A stretch of DNA of 64,000 nucleotides from Paenibacillus sp. JNUCC-31 (lineage in GTDB: Bacteria; Bacillota; Bacilli; Paenibacillales; Paenibacillaceae), in assembly GCF_014844075.1 (NCBI RefSeq), contig NZ_CP062165.1:5084001-5148000 (forward strand), read 5' to 3'. Numbering within the stretch: position 1 is the first letter of the stretch; each line of letters starts with the position of its first letter. Below, in pieces: positions 1-7,190 of the stretch. A program made the position numbers and the translations under genes. The notes under the pieces are model-generated. The model ran no database searches and was not told where the DNA came from. It saw nothing but the letters and a program-made list of their open reading frames with translations.

Positions 1-514
1 AGGTGTAATCGCTATTGGTTGTAAGAATGAGTGTGGCAATAGCGGTTAAAAGGGTTCCGTCGGTTGGTTCGCTGACATCACCAGTCCCGTATAACCTGAC
101 TCCTTGTACTCTTTGATCTGAATCCAACACACCAATCATACGTAAATCATCACTAAAGACATACTCGAAAGTTCTTGTGTTATCTTCTGAGGACTCTTTC
201 ACGTTCAGATGGGTCATACCTAAACCATTTAATCGGTATTTACCTACAATTGAATTGAACTTGTTCTTGAACTCCTCCGTTGTCATGTTGAAGCCAGGGT
301 GTTCTGTCTGAGTTGTCCCGTTATGGACAGTCTTATCCGTCAAAGATATCTTACCGTAAACCCCGATACAACCAATTACAAGACATATCCCCGTTAGAAT
401 AACATGCCTATTTGTGTTTCCATTTTGTTTCCTTGCGGAAAGGACCGTCAAAACAAGAAATACGAATGATGCAATGAATGCAATTAAGAACAGGGTTATA
501 AATAGAAATTGCAA
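1..514 (-). CDS. Partial membrane-anchored hypothetical protein (C-terminus outside window)
   Basis: An open minus-strand frame runs from a TTG start at 514 to the window edge without a stop, giving about 171 codons. A GAGGTGAG ribosome site at 518-525 supports the TTG; the upstream ATGs in other positions run straight into stops. The protein begins with a hydrophobic helix (about residues 1-25, rich in F, L and I), has a short basic loop, then a second hydrophobic segment (about 38-52), followed by a soluble domain with alternating polar and aromatic residues. No family is recognised. It looks like a small anchored protein with an extracytoplasmic domain. The product is truncated by the window, so the real length is unknown. 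Confidence 0.6.
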   Translation of the reverse strand, partial: MQFLFITLFLIAFIASFVFLVLTVLSARKQNGNTNRHVILTGICLVIGCIGVYGKISLTDKTVHNGTTQTEHPGFNMTTEEFKNKFNSIVGKYRLNGLGMTHLNVKESSEDNTRTFEYVFSDDLRMIGVLDSDQRVQGVRLYGTGDVSEPTDGTLLTAIATLILTTNSDYT

Positions 515-539
515 AATCTCACCTCATGCTCATTATAAT

Positions 540-743
540 ATGCCTCCCTATATATGTCCTAATTTGAGCGGTGAAGTGCATGCTTCTTTGGGAAATATTC
601 TGCTTCTTCAAGCCGCGGCGATGACTGCATTTTTCTTGAATAATGTTTGGATTGTCGGTATGTTTAGAGCGGGTGGAGATAATCTGTTTACGATGAATAT
701 GATCTTACTGACAACATGGGTTATTGCATTACCTGCGGTATAA
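540..743 (+). pseudogene. Possible remnant of a small membrane protein gene
   Basis: Reading from 540, the frame encodes a hydrophobic stretch (leucine/alanine-rich, then ILLTTWVIAL) and stops at 741-743. Immediately after, a frame shifted by one base continues with more membrane-like sequence and a basic tail ending at 846, inside the next gene's start. That pattern fits a frameshifted, decaying integral membrane gene. There is no good ribosome site for the hydrophobic part and no family is recognised. It could equally be non-coding sequence that happens to look hydrophobic. Confidence 0.22.
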
Positions 744-816
744 GCGTTATCGCTCTTAGAGTTGCTATAGTATTCAATATGCATCGTAATCATAAAGAGG
801 AATGGGAGGACTGGGC

Positions 817-1611
817 ATGTCTCTTGCAGGTGAAGAAAGAAGACTAAGCATAATGAACTTGCTTAACGAGCATGGGAAGGTCATTGCGGGTGACCTGGCT
901 CGCATGTTTGAAGTTACAACAGAGACGATTCGCAGAGATTTGGATGAACTTGAGAAAGAAAATAAGCTGAAAAAGGTCTACGGTGGTGCGATCAAGCTGA
1001 AGGTGGAAGTAGAACCTGCCTTGTTCGAGAGAGCCTGTGTCAATCAAGAGGCGAAGGAGAAAATCGGGTATCTGGCATTTACGCTGATTGAAGATCACGA
1101 TGTTATTTTTTTGGATGAAGGTACAACACCGCTCCAGATTATTCCGTTTCTATCCCGGAAGAGAGATGTCACAGTTCTAACGAGTTCAATCTCTGCCATG
1201 ATGTCCTTGATTGAGCTGAAGAAGCGAGAGCAATTCGATGGCCGGATCATTATGCTTGGCGGTGAAGTGAGTGTGAAGCATCTCCGTGTGGCTGGTGCAA
1301 TTGCAGAAGCAAGTATGTCAGACATTTTTGTGAATAAAGCCTTTGTAACGGTAGATGCGTTATCCATGGAACATGGATTCACAAGCTATGATTATGAGAA
1401 AGCAACTTTGACTCGCAAATGGATTCAGCAATCGGAAAACTCTATCGTTCTGGCGGATTCATCGAAATGGTATAAGCGATCGATGGTGAAGATCTGTGAT
1501 TTCGAGAATGTGGATATGGTTATCTCGGAACTGGAGCCCCCGGCAGAATGGAAAGCGCAGCTTGACGAATCCAATACCAAATGGATGATGCCGAGTGAAA
1601 CTCACGTGTGA
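817..1611 (+). CDS. DeoR-family transcriptional regulator
   Basis: The 264-residue product has the DeoR/GlpR plan. An N-terminal winged helix-turn-helix (residues about 5-57, with the family signature TTETIRRDLDELE) is followed by the sugar-phosphate-binding DeoRC domain (about 70-230, with DEGTTPLQI and ADSSKW motifs, where the family binds a phosphorylated effector). The ATG at 817 was chosen because GGAGG at 805-809 is correctly spaced. An in-frame ATG at 802 has no proper site. Family members repress sugar or nucleoside catabolic operons. No such operon is adjacent, so its target is unknown; the orphan rhaD at 6 kb, preceded by repeated ATAAACA motifs, is one speculative candidate. The gene ends at a bidirectional hairpin. 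Confidence 0.9.
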   Translation: MSLAGEERRLSIMNLLNEHGKVIAGDLARMFEVTTETIRRDLDELEKENKLKKVYGGAIKLKVEVEPALFERACVNQEAKEKIGYLAFTLIEDHDVIFLDEGTTPLQIIPFLSRKRDVTVLTSSISAMMSLIELKKREQFDGRIIMLGGEVSVKHLRVAGAIAEASMSDIFVNKAFVTVDALSMEHGFTSYDYEKATLTRKWIQQSENSIVLADSSKWYKRSMVKICDFENVDMVISELEPPAEWKAQLDESNTKWMMPSETHV

Positions 1612-1640
1612 AGACGAATGTATGAACAGTAAAGTGAAAA

Positions 1641-1668
1641 AAGGAACTGCTGTCGCAGCTCCTTTCTT
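1641..1668. terminator. Bidirectional intrinsic terminator
   Basis: AAGGAACTGC (1641-1650) pairs with GCAGCTCCTT (1655-1664) around a four-base loop with one mismatch. It is flanked by an A-run on the left and a pyrimidine run on the right. It lies between the convergent DeoR and DUF2642 genes and can serve both. Confidence 0.7.
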
Positions 1669-1671
1669 CTC

Positions 1672-1935
1672 TTAATCGGGCATAATCCAGACGATTTCGG
1701 CAATGCGCACAAAAAATTTCTTCTGTCTTTCCTCCAGCACAACGTGGTCATGCTTAACAGTGACGACACATCCGTCAAGTCTGCCGCGTGTCGTTTCAAG
1801 GATAACCACTTTTCCGACCAAGGACATCAAGCTCTCGACTATACAATGATCTACCTGATGGACCACAATGTTATGAGGCATGTGGTGCATGTAAGGTGAG
1901 TTAGCCATATGATGCATCATTGGATAATTATTCAC
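1672..1935 (-). CDS. DUF2642 (YuzF-like) small protein
   Basis: An 87-residue protein starting at GTG 1935, chosen because a GGGAGG site lies just upstream; a longer upstream reading has no ribosome site and unlike composition. The N-terminal third is rich in Met, His, Asn and Tyr (MMHHM, YMHHM repeats). The C-terminal 50 residues (SLVGKVVILETTRGRLDG...) form the small LSm-like beta-barrel seen in DUF2642 proteins, which occur in spore-forming Bacilli and are sometimes coat-associated. Function is unknown. The Met/His-rich head could bind metal, but that is inference. It is a single gene sharing a terminator with the upstream DeoR gene. Confidence 0.75.
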   Translation of the reverse strand: MNNYPMMHHMANSPYMHHMPHNIVVHQVDHCIVESLMSLVGKVVILETTRGRLDGCVVTVKHDHVVLEERQKKFFVRIAEIVWIMPD

Positions 1936-2107
1936 GAAAAAACCTCCCAAATCATTTATAGGGCATTCTATGCGGTTGCCTACCCATACGACACAGGATG
2001 ATTGCTTTGAAAACGAACAAATCGTAAATCTGAATGAGCCATGACAACTTTGCTGTGAATCGGAGCGTTTGAATTTTGATGTTCTTTTCATCTCCATTTC
2101 AGATTCC

Positions 2108-2205
2108 ATTAAGGTAGCAGGGGTAAGATAAGTCTTGTAAACCCCTTCTCGTGTTAAATAGATGTGTGACTAGCCCCGTCGGATCGTCCGGCGGGGCACT
2201 TTTTT
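2108..2205 (+). ncRNA. Structured element copy 1 (candidate small RNA with terminator)
   Basis: A block at 2108-2171 matches a second block at 5796-5859 in 60 of 64 positions. Both contain the same hairpin. AGGGGT (2119-2124) pairs with ACCCCT (2141-2146), then AAGA with TCTT, closing a four-base loop, with a conserved GTAA bulge on the 3' side. A conserved unpaired stretch including CTTCTCGTGTT follows. Then comes a strong GC-rich terminator (2173-2183 paired with 2187-2197, then a T-run). The terminator stems differ in sequence between copies while keeping their pairing. It is not a known riboswitch class to me. A trans-acting small RNA is the preferred reading; a leader of the downstream AraC gene is the alternative. 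Confidence 0.6.
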
Positions 2206-2267
2206 CATTTCATTGGTTGATGGTATGATAGGTAAATACATATACGCAAGTAACGGAGGGATGATTT

Positions 2268-3191
2268 GTGGACCCCAGCCTGCACCCACTGTTCAGACCC
2301 ATTCAAATGAATGGAGCAGATTTGAACACCTATTATATTGAGCAAACCCCATCTGTTTCCCTGCTGGCTTATGTAGCCTGTTATTGGGAGTCGGGTTCTA
2401 TTCCGGATTCAGAAAAGAACCAAGGTACAGCAGATCAGCCTTATATGTCTGTGCCTGCTCGGGTATTGCCAGATGGTTGCACGGACATGCTGATTACATA
2501 CAACCCCATCCGTTTGGTACATTCATACGCGTACTGTGGCAATTATACACATCCGTTCGTTGTACCTGAGTCAGCCAATGTGTCTGCTTCTTCCGAATAC
2601 ACATTTGGCGTACGCTTTTTCCCGGGGGGAGCATATGTCTTTCACGGTTTGCCGTTGGAAGAATTTACGGACAGGCGAATTCCGCTTGAGGAATGTTGGC
2701 CAGCCAAGCTGAATGGACTTCAGGAGCGGATGGCTGAAACGAGTTGCTTTGAAGAACGGGTACAGGTGATGAATTCCTATTTGAGCCCATTGTCCGTGCA
2801 GGCCCATACATATGAGAGTGATATGATGAAAAATGTGCTGCACCGTGTATTTATGGATGGAGGGCGGATGAGTGTCAGTGAACTGGCAATGCGAGAGGTT
2901 ATCAGTGAACGGCAGTTGCATCGGAAATTTGCAGAATGGATTGGAATCAGTCCAAAGCGATTCAGCGAAGTTGTTCGTTTTCACCGTGTCCTGGACAGTA
3001 TTCATCAGGGGCATACGGAGGATGGGGTAGAGCTGGCCTTGATTCATGGTTTTTATGACCAAGCCCATCTGATTCGTCAATTTCGCAAGTTCTATGGAGA
3101 CACCCCGCTGACAGCTGCCAAAGAACATCATCAGATGTTGTCCGATTTGTACAATAAATCAGCTGCTCAATCCGTTATATTGAATTCATGA
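2268..3191 (+). CDS. AraC-family transcriptional regulator
   Basis: A 307-residue protein read from GTG 2268, preceded by CGGAGGG. The N-terminal two thirds resemble the DUF6597-type ligand-binding domain found in AraC proteins (VLPDGCTDMLI and FGVRFFPGG motifs). Residues about 195-290 hold two helix-turn-helix units ending in the AraC signature GFYDQAHLIRQFRKFYGDTP. The downstream DinB-family gene starts 30 bases after the stop, so the pair probably forms an operon. Regulators of this type often control detoxification or DNA-damage-related DinB genes, but no effector can be deduced from the sequence. Confidence 0.88.
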   Translation: MDPSLHPLFRPIQMNGADLNTYYIEQTPSVSLLAYVACYWESGSIPDSEKNQGTADQPYMSVPARVLPDGCTDMLITYNPIRLVHSYAYCGNYTHPFVVPESANVSASSEYTFGVRFFPGGAYVFHGLPLEEFTDRRIPLEECWPAKLNGLQERMAETSCFEERVQVMNSYLSPLSVQAHTYESDMMKNVLHRVFMDGGRMSVSELAMREVISERQLHRKFAEWIGISPKRFSEVVRFHRVLDSIHQGHTEDGVELALIHGFYDQAHLIRQFRKFYGDTPLTAAKEHHQMLSDLYNKSAAQSVILNS

Positions 3192-3220
3192 CAATATATA
3201 AGATAAAGGAGAGACTATTT

Positions 3221-3709
3221 ATGAATGGAACAATGCAAATGCGGGATCATCTGCTCCGTGAATTGGAGACAGGGGTTCGTACGGGAGCTAGCTTGATTCG
3301 CTTGATCCGTCCAGAGGACTGGGCTTATCGCCCGCAGGAGAATATGCGTTCACTGGTGGAACTGGTCCACCATTTTATTCAGATCACGGCATCGGACCTT
3401 GTGATTATGCAGGAGAAAGACGAGGCAGAAGTTGGTTTGGTGGAGAATAGCTTGTCGGGGATCGAGGACATTGAAAAACTGGAGGCGACCCTCTGGAGCA
3501 ATTTGGAAACCTACAAAGCGTATATCGTTTCATTGAGCGAAGAAGATCTGTTAAACCGTTCAACCAAAGCCTTCTATATGGAGCATGGCCATTTGCAGGC
3601 CCAATGGCAGATTGAAACGTTAACGCATGTATTCCACCACCGTTCACAGCTATATAACTATCTCAAACAGCGGGGGCATGAGCTGAACTTTTTCATGCTT
3701 TATGCTTAA
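3221..3709 (+). CDS. DinB-family protein
   Basis: 162 residues read from ATG 3221, behind an AAAGGAGA site. An ATG at 3188 overlapping the AraC stop is in frame but has no site. The protein is all-helical with the DinB/YfiT four-helix-bundle layout. Metal-ligand histidines are visible in LVELVHHFIQ near residue 47 and in THVFHHRSQLYNYL near residue 140, the usual three-His site. DinB superfamily members include metal-dependent thiol transferases and many of unknown role; the sequence does not say which. It is probably co-transcribed with the AraC gene. A hairpin terminator follows at 3739. Confidence 0.85.
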   Translation: MNGTMQMRDHLLRELETGVRTGASLIRLIRPEDWAYRPQENMRSLVELVHHFIQITASDLVIMQEKDEAEVGLVENSLSGIEDIEKLEATLWSNLETYKAYIVSLSEEDLLNRSTKAFYMEHGHLQAQWQIETLTHVFHHRSQLYNYLKQRGHELNFFMLYA

Positions 3710-3738
3710 CAATCTTAGAATGTGAGTGCATGGAATTG

Positions 3739-3768
3739 GCTTCGCCGGATGATCTGGCGGGGCTTTTT
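3739..3768 (+). terminator. Intrinsic terminator after the DinB gene
   Basis: GCTTCGCCGGA (3739-3749) pairs with TCTGGCGGGGC (3753-3763) with two G-T pairs around a TGA loop, followed by TTTTT. Confidence 0.8.
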
Positions 3769-3883
3769 GATTAGGCAGTCTAGCATCTCTATTAAAATGG
3801 ACAGTATAACACTGTCATTTACCGTTACATTAATAGATTCCAAACATAGAATACTGTATCAAAGCAAAAAGGAGGTGATTTCC

Positions 3884-4171
3884 ATGGCCATCCTTTTACC
3901 GCAACAGTTTTACAACTTGGCTGCAAGCGTGGGCAAATCGTATTATGAGAACCTGGCTGGAGGTGTCAATGCCAGCATCACGGTTAACAACTTTGGTCCG
4001 TTCGCAGTCAGTTTGGTTGTTACTCGCGTGGATGCACCTGTCATCACGTATTTAATCCCTGCCGGCAACAGCCTTACACTGTCTGTAAACTTGCTGCTCG
4101 TAGCTGCCTTATTGACGAGTGCAGCAGGTGCTTCTACAGGTACGATTCAAATTGCAACATCTGATTTCTGA
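3884..4171 (+). CDS. Small beta-rich protein of unknown function
   Basis: 95 residues starting at ATG 3884 behind a textbook AAGGAGGTGA site, which suggests strong translation. There is no signal peptide. The sequence is low in charge and rich in Val, Ala, Asn, Thr and Ser, with alternating hydrophobic strands (ASITVNNFGPFAVSLVV, VITYLIPAGNSLTLSV) and a C-terminus rich in small residues. This strand pattern, with a PAGNSLTLSV turn, is reminiscent of spore-appendage (Ena-type, DUF3992) or other self-assembling beta-sandwich proteins, but the similarity is only by eye. It is a stand-alone gene between two hairpins. Function unassigned. Confidence 0.7.
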   Translation: MAILLPQQFYNLAASVGKSYYENLAGGVNASITVNNFGPFAVSLVVTRVDAPVITYLIPAGNSLTLSVNLLLVAALLTSAAGASTGTIQIATSDF

Positions 4172-4192
4172 TTGATGTAATTCGTTTGTTGA

Positions 4193-4222
4193 GCCTCTGT
4201 CGGACATGTTGCCGACAGGGGC
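4193..4222 (+). terminator. Hairpin downstream of the small beta-rich gene
   Basis: GCCTCTGTCGG (4193-4203) pairs with CCGACAGGGGC (4212-4222), giving an 11-bp stem. The T-run is displaced about seven bases (TTAAACTATTTTT), so termination is likely but not ideal. Confidence 0.5.
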
Positions 4223-4339
4223 TTAAACTATTTTTGAGGATAGATATGGCTGATGTGAAGATGGTATCATATGGGATGTGTTAAATAAAACCTGTGGTTA
4301 TAAGAATGATATTCTTACGCCAAACGAAAGGAAGATTCG

Positions 4340-5035
4340 ATGTTGAAAAAGATATTCATCTACGTTTTGGGGGTAAGCTTGGGATTGTCTTTATTCCTGT
4401 CTCCGCATGCTATTCAGGCAGCTTCTGTCATGAGTACCCTCGAGTACAGTAACGGATCGACGTATTATGGAGAAACCCAAAATGGAAAACCGCACGGATA
4501 TGGAACAATGAGCTGGGGAAAGAGCAAAACCTACAAAGGAAACTGGATGGCAGGCAAACGTTCAGGTCAGGGTGTTTATAAAGTAGTTACGCGTGGTGAG
4601 GACAGCATTACAGAGCTTAAGTATGACGGGTTCTGGAAGAACGACAAAAAGGAAGGGAAAGGTGAACTGCAAAGTACAGAAACTTCACTGACAGGTGAAA
4701 TGCAGGAAGCGCGAATTCAGACCGGAACATTTACAAAGGATCAGTGGAGTGCCGGGTATGATGTTTGGCATGTTACAGTGGCAGATCCTCCGTATTCTTT
4801 TATTTATAAAGATTCGAAAATGAGTCTTAAAATTCTGGGGGATGCCGGAAATATATTAAATGGATTGAAAGCTGGTTATTTCTTCTCGTTTACATATCAC
4901 AAGGGAAAAGTATACAAAGAAGTTGGTGTCGGGGATGAGTACAGTCCCAAGCAATTTAGTTCTTTTGTTAAGAGTGTAGAAAAAGAAATTAAGCCTCTTA
5001 TCAATCAGTTCGAGAAGCTGGCTCAGCAATTATAG
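4340..5035 (+). CDS. Exported MORN-repeat protein
   Basis: 231 residues behind an AAAGGAAG site. A clear signal peptide (basic MLKK, hydrophobic core, cleavage near AIQAAS at about residue 28) directs export. Residues about 34-110 carry three or four MORN-type repeats (YSNGSTYYGETQNGKPHG, KTYKGNWMAGKRSGQG, YDGFWKNDKKEGKGE). These form an extended beta sheet, usually for binding partners. The C-terminal half (about 130-231) is a soluble domain I do not recognise, ending in charged helices. It is probably a secreted or surface-associated binding protein. It has its own promoter region and no operon partners. Confidence 0.8.
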   Translation: MLKKIFIYVLGVSLGLSLFLSPHAIQAASVMSTLEYSNGSTYYGETQNGKPHGYGTMSWGKSKTYKGNWMAGKRSGQGVYKVVTRGEDSITELKYDGFWKNDKKEGKGELQSTETSLTGEMQEARIQTGTFTKDQWSAGYDVWHVTVADPPYSFIYKDSKMSLKILGDAGNILNGLKAGYFFSFTYHKGKVYKEVGVGDEYSPKQFSSFVKSVEKEIKPLINQFEKLAQQL

Positions 5036-5151
5036 GTATAAAGCTTAAGTAAGGGTACAAATCAAAATGTTGTTTATCCAGATGGCTATTCGAGTAATTC
5101 TATTTAGAAGTAACAGTAGATTGAGGTTAGGACACAGGAGGTTATTGGACG

Positions 5152-5673
5152 ATGAACAGAACAACGTTTCTGGAAACCGAGCGATTGGAATTTTCGACAT
5201 GGAGCGAAGAGGATCGAGCTCTGGCCTCTGCTTTATGGGGAGATCATGAGGTGACGAAGTGGATCAGCAGCAAGGGATTTCTGAGCGAGGATGAAGTGGA
5301 AGCAAGGCTGGCGCTGGAAATAAAAAGGCAAGAGGAGGTGGGGGTGCAATACTGGCCCCTCTTTGAAAAAGATTCGGAAGTGTTTGTCGGTTGCTGCGGC
5401 TTGCGCCCGTATTCTCCGGAAGAAAACATATATGAACTGGGATTTCATCTGACCAGGGATTACTGGGGCAAGGGTTATGCGATGGAGGCTGCACGGGCGG
5501 TAGTTGACTATGCATTTGGAGAACTGAAGGTTGAAGGACTGTTTGCGGGGCATCATCCTGACAATGACGTGTCGCGTCACATGCTGTCCAAGCTTGGCTT
5601 CGAGTATGTACGCGACGAGTGTTATGAACCGACTGGTTTGATGCATCCGTCCTATTTGCTGAAAAAGAGATAA
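5152..5673 (+). CDS. GNAT-family N-acetyltransferase (RimJ/RimL type)
   Basis: 173 residues from ATG 5152, behind CAGGAGG. It begins with the typical RimJ/RimL start (FLETERLEFSTWSEED). The acetyl-CoA-binding motif A is seen as YELGFHLTRDYWGKGYAMEAARAVVDYAF (residues about 92-120 in total), and motif B as HPDNDVSRHMLSKLGFEY (about 138-155). These enzymes transfer acetyl groups from acetyl-CoA to protein N-termini or small amines. The exact substrate cannot be told. It stands alone, upstream of the second structured element. Confidence 0.88.
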   Translation: MNRTTFLETERLEFSTWSEEDRALASALWGDHEVTKWISSKGFLSEDEVEARLALEIKRQEEVGVQYWPLFEKDSEVFVGCCGLRPYSPEENIYELGFHLTRDYWGKGYAMEAARAVVDYAFGELKVEGLFAGHHPDNDVSRHMLSKLGFEYVRDECYEPTGLMHPSYLLKKR

Positions 5674-5795
5674 ATAATTTGCCATTCAGGGCAGCTCATA
5701 GATTTAAAATGTATAAGCTTGAATGGATAGCAGTAGTGACGGTCATTTTTGGGTAAATGGGTTTTCATCGTTTTTTTATTTCATTTTCAGCTTCT

Positions 5796-5891
5796 ATTAA
5801 GGTAGTAGGGGTAAGATTATTCTTGTAAACCCCTTCTCGTGTTAGATAGATGTGTGACTGACCTCGCCGGACGCCGGTGAGGTATTTTTTT
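5796..5891 (+). ncRNA. Structured element copy 2 (candidate small RNA with terminator)
   Basis: The second copy of the element at 2108. The core 5796-5859 differs at four positions, two of them in the hairpin loop, which leaves the AGGGGTAAGA/TCTT...ACCCCT stem (5807-5834) intact. The terminator ACCTCGCCGG (5861-5870) with CCGGTGAGGT (5874-5883) and a seven-T run is quite different in sequence from copy 1 but equally stable. A separate promoter for rhaD lies downstream, so the element is not simply the rhaD leader. No clear promoter could be assigned upstream of either copy. Confidence 0.6.
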
Positions 5892-5912
5892 GTTTGTTTT
5901 ATGGAAAATGAA

Positions 5913-5990
5913 AAAACAAACATAAACAAAAATAAACAGAGTATATTTTTCTGTGTATTATTGACTTATAAAGATAAACAAAGGTATAAT
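5913..5990 (+). promoter_or_regulatory. rhaD promoter with repeated ATAAACA operator motifs
   Basis: A sigma-A-like promoter is visible: TTGACT at 5961-5966, an 18-base spacer and TATAAT at 5985-5990. ATAAACAAA occurs at 5922-5930 and 5974-5982 (inside the spacer), with ATAAACAGA at 5932-5940. The reverse-strand form TGTTTGTTTT lies at 5891-5900. Short direct repeats of this kind are typical operators for DeoR-family repressors, which control rhamnose genes in Bacilli. The regulator itself is not identified. Confidence 0.6.
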
Positions 5991-6053
5991 GAATGTGAAA
6001 AAAGGAACTTACTATTGTGCGACGGCCATTCTATTTTTTATCATAAGGAGAGA

Positions 6054-6905
6054 ATGATGATGAACGTGACCCTTACCAACGAAACAACGCAGGCAGTTGG
6101 TTTCCATATTCCTTTTGTCCGTGAGATGGCGGAAATTACCCAACATATGTGGAAAAATGGCTGGGATGAACGTAATGGAGGCAATGTTAGTTATCTTCTG
6201 GAGGAAGAGGAAGTTGCTAAATACATCGATATCAACCATGTGATCCGCAGGATTAAACCCGCATTTTCGGTACACGAACTGGCAGGGAAATATTTCATCG
6301 TGACTGCTTCGGGCAAATATTTCAAAAATGTACTGGCTGATCCGGAGAGCAATTTAGGGTTGCTGCGTGTATCGAGTGATGGCCAGGCGTTGGAAGTGCT
6401 ATGGGGCTTCAAGTCAGGGGCGAACCCAACGAGTGAATTACCTACGCATTTTATGAGCCATATTGAACGTCTGAAGGTCGACCCAAACCACCGGGTTGTG
6501 ATGCACAACCATGCGACCCATGTGCTGGCAATGACGTTTATCCATGAGCTGGATGAGATGAAATTTACAAAGACGTTGTGGCAGATGTGTACAGAATGTG
6601 TGGTCGTATTTCCTGACGGTGTGGGTATTATTCCGTGGATGGTGCCTGGATCGAATGAAATTGGACAGGAAACGGCTGAGAAAATGAAGGAATACCACGC
6701 GGTCATCTGGCCGCAGCATGGGATCTTTGGAACAGGCACAACGATGGATGAAGCTTTTGGTCTTATAGAGACCATTGAGAAGGCAGCCCAGGTTTATATG
6801 CTGATTCATGGTCACGAAGTCCGGCAGCGCATTACGGATGAACAACTGGTGACATTGGCTCAGGTGTTCGGTGTTACTCCACGTCCTGGCATTTTGGGCA
6901 TGTAG
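6054..6905 (+). CDS. rhaD: Rhamnulose-1-phosphate aldolase
   Basis: 283 residues, start among three consecutive ATGs (6054, 6057, 6060) behind AAGGAGAG; the first is used here. It is a class II, zinc-dependent aldolase that splits L-rhamnulose-1-phosphate into dihydroxyacetone phosphate and L-lactaldehyde. Motifs match E. coli RhaD closely: GWDERNGGN near the N-terminus, catalytic Glu128 in PTSELP, zinc ligands His151 and His153 in MHNHATH, FPDGVGI, PWMVPG and a third His in [10 protein letters not shown]. The usual partners (rhaA isomerase, rhaB kinase, transporter) are absent next to it, so it is an orphan here. Its promoter carries likely DeoR-type operators. A 15-bp hairpin terminator follows. 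Confidence 0.93.
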   Translation: MMMNVTLTNETTQAVGFHIPFVREMAEITQHMWKNGWDERNGGNVSYLLEEEEVAKYIDINHVIRRIKPAFSVHELAGKYFIVTASGKYFKNVLADPESNLGLLRVSSDGQALEVLWGFKSGANPTSELPTHFMSHIERLKVDPNHRVVMHNHATHVLAMTFIHELDEMKFTKTLWQMCTECVVVFPDGVGIIPWMVPGSNEIGQETAEKMKEYHAVIWPQHGIFGTGTTMDEAFGLIETIEKAAQVYMLIHGHEVRQRITDEQLVTLAQVFGVTPRPGILGM

Positions 6906-6959
6906 GTTTGAGGGCACGAGATCGTATAAAAAAGAGAGTACCAACACAGCCTAATGCGG

Positions 6960-7001
6960 AATGGTCTTTGGTTTAGTAAACCGAAGGCCATTTTCTTTTT
7001 T
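6960..7001 (+). terminator. Intrinsic terminator after rhaD
   Basis: A 15-bp stem (6960-6974 with 6978-6992, two G-T pairs) with an AGT loop is followed by TTCTTTTTTT. The rest of the gap up to kimA (7002-7190) shows no gene and no riboswitch that I recognise. Confidence 0.85.
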
Positions 7002-7190
7002 TCGGCGAACAATCGCCGTTTTGGCTCAAAAAAGTTCAAAATGCTGAACAAGATCGGCTTTGTTATCGATTATTGAATCGTAGTATGCATTATCACGCGC
7101 TGGCGTATTTCGGGTGAAATGACGTATTGTCATTAGCCCTATGATTTTGCATAATAACAATGCTTCACAGATGATGGATGGAAGGAAGTT

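Noticed and set aside
414..560. Plus-strand frame starting at 414
   Set aside because: Its first third lies antisense to a better supported minus-strand gene with a proper ribosome site at 518-525.
2108..2267. Attenuator/riboswitch controlling the AraC gene
   Set aside because: The same element recurs ahead of an unrelated gene that has its own promoter after the terminator, so a cis-leader role was not preferred, although not excluded.
7002..7190. ydaO-type c-di-AMP riboswitch before kimA
   Set aside because: Expected from B. subtilis, but none of the conserved motif blocks could be found by eye.
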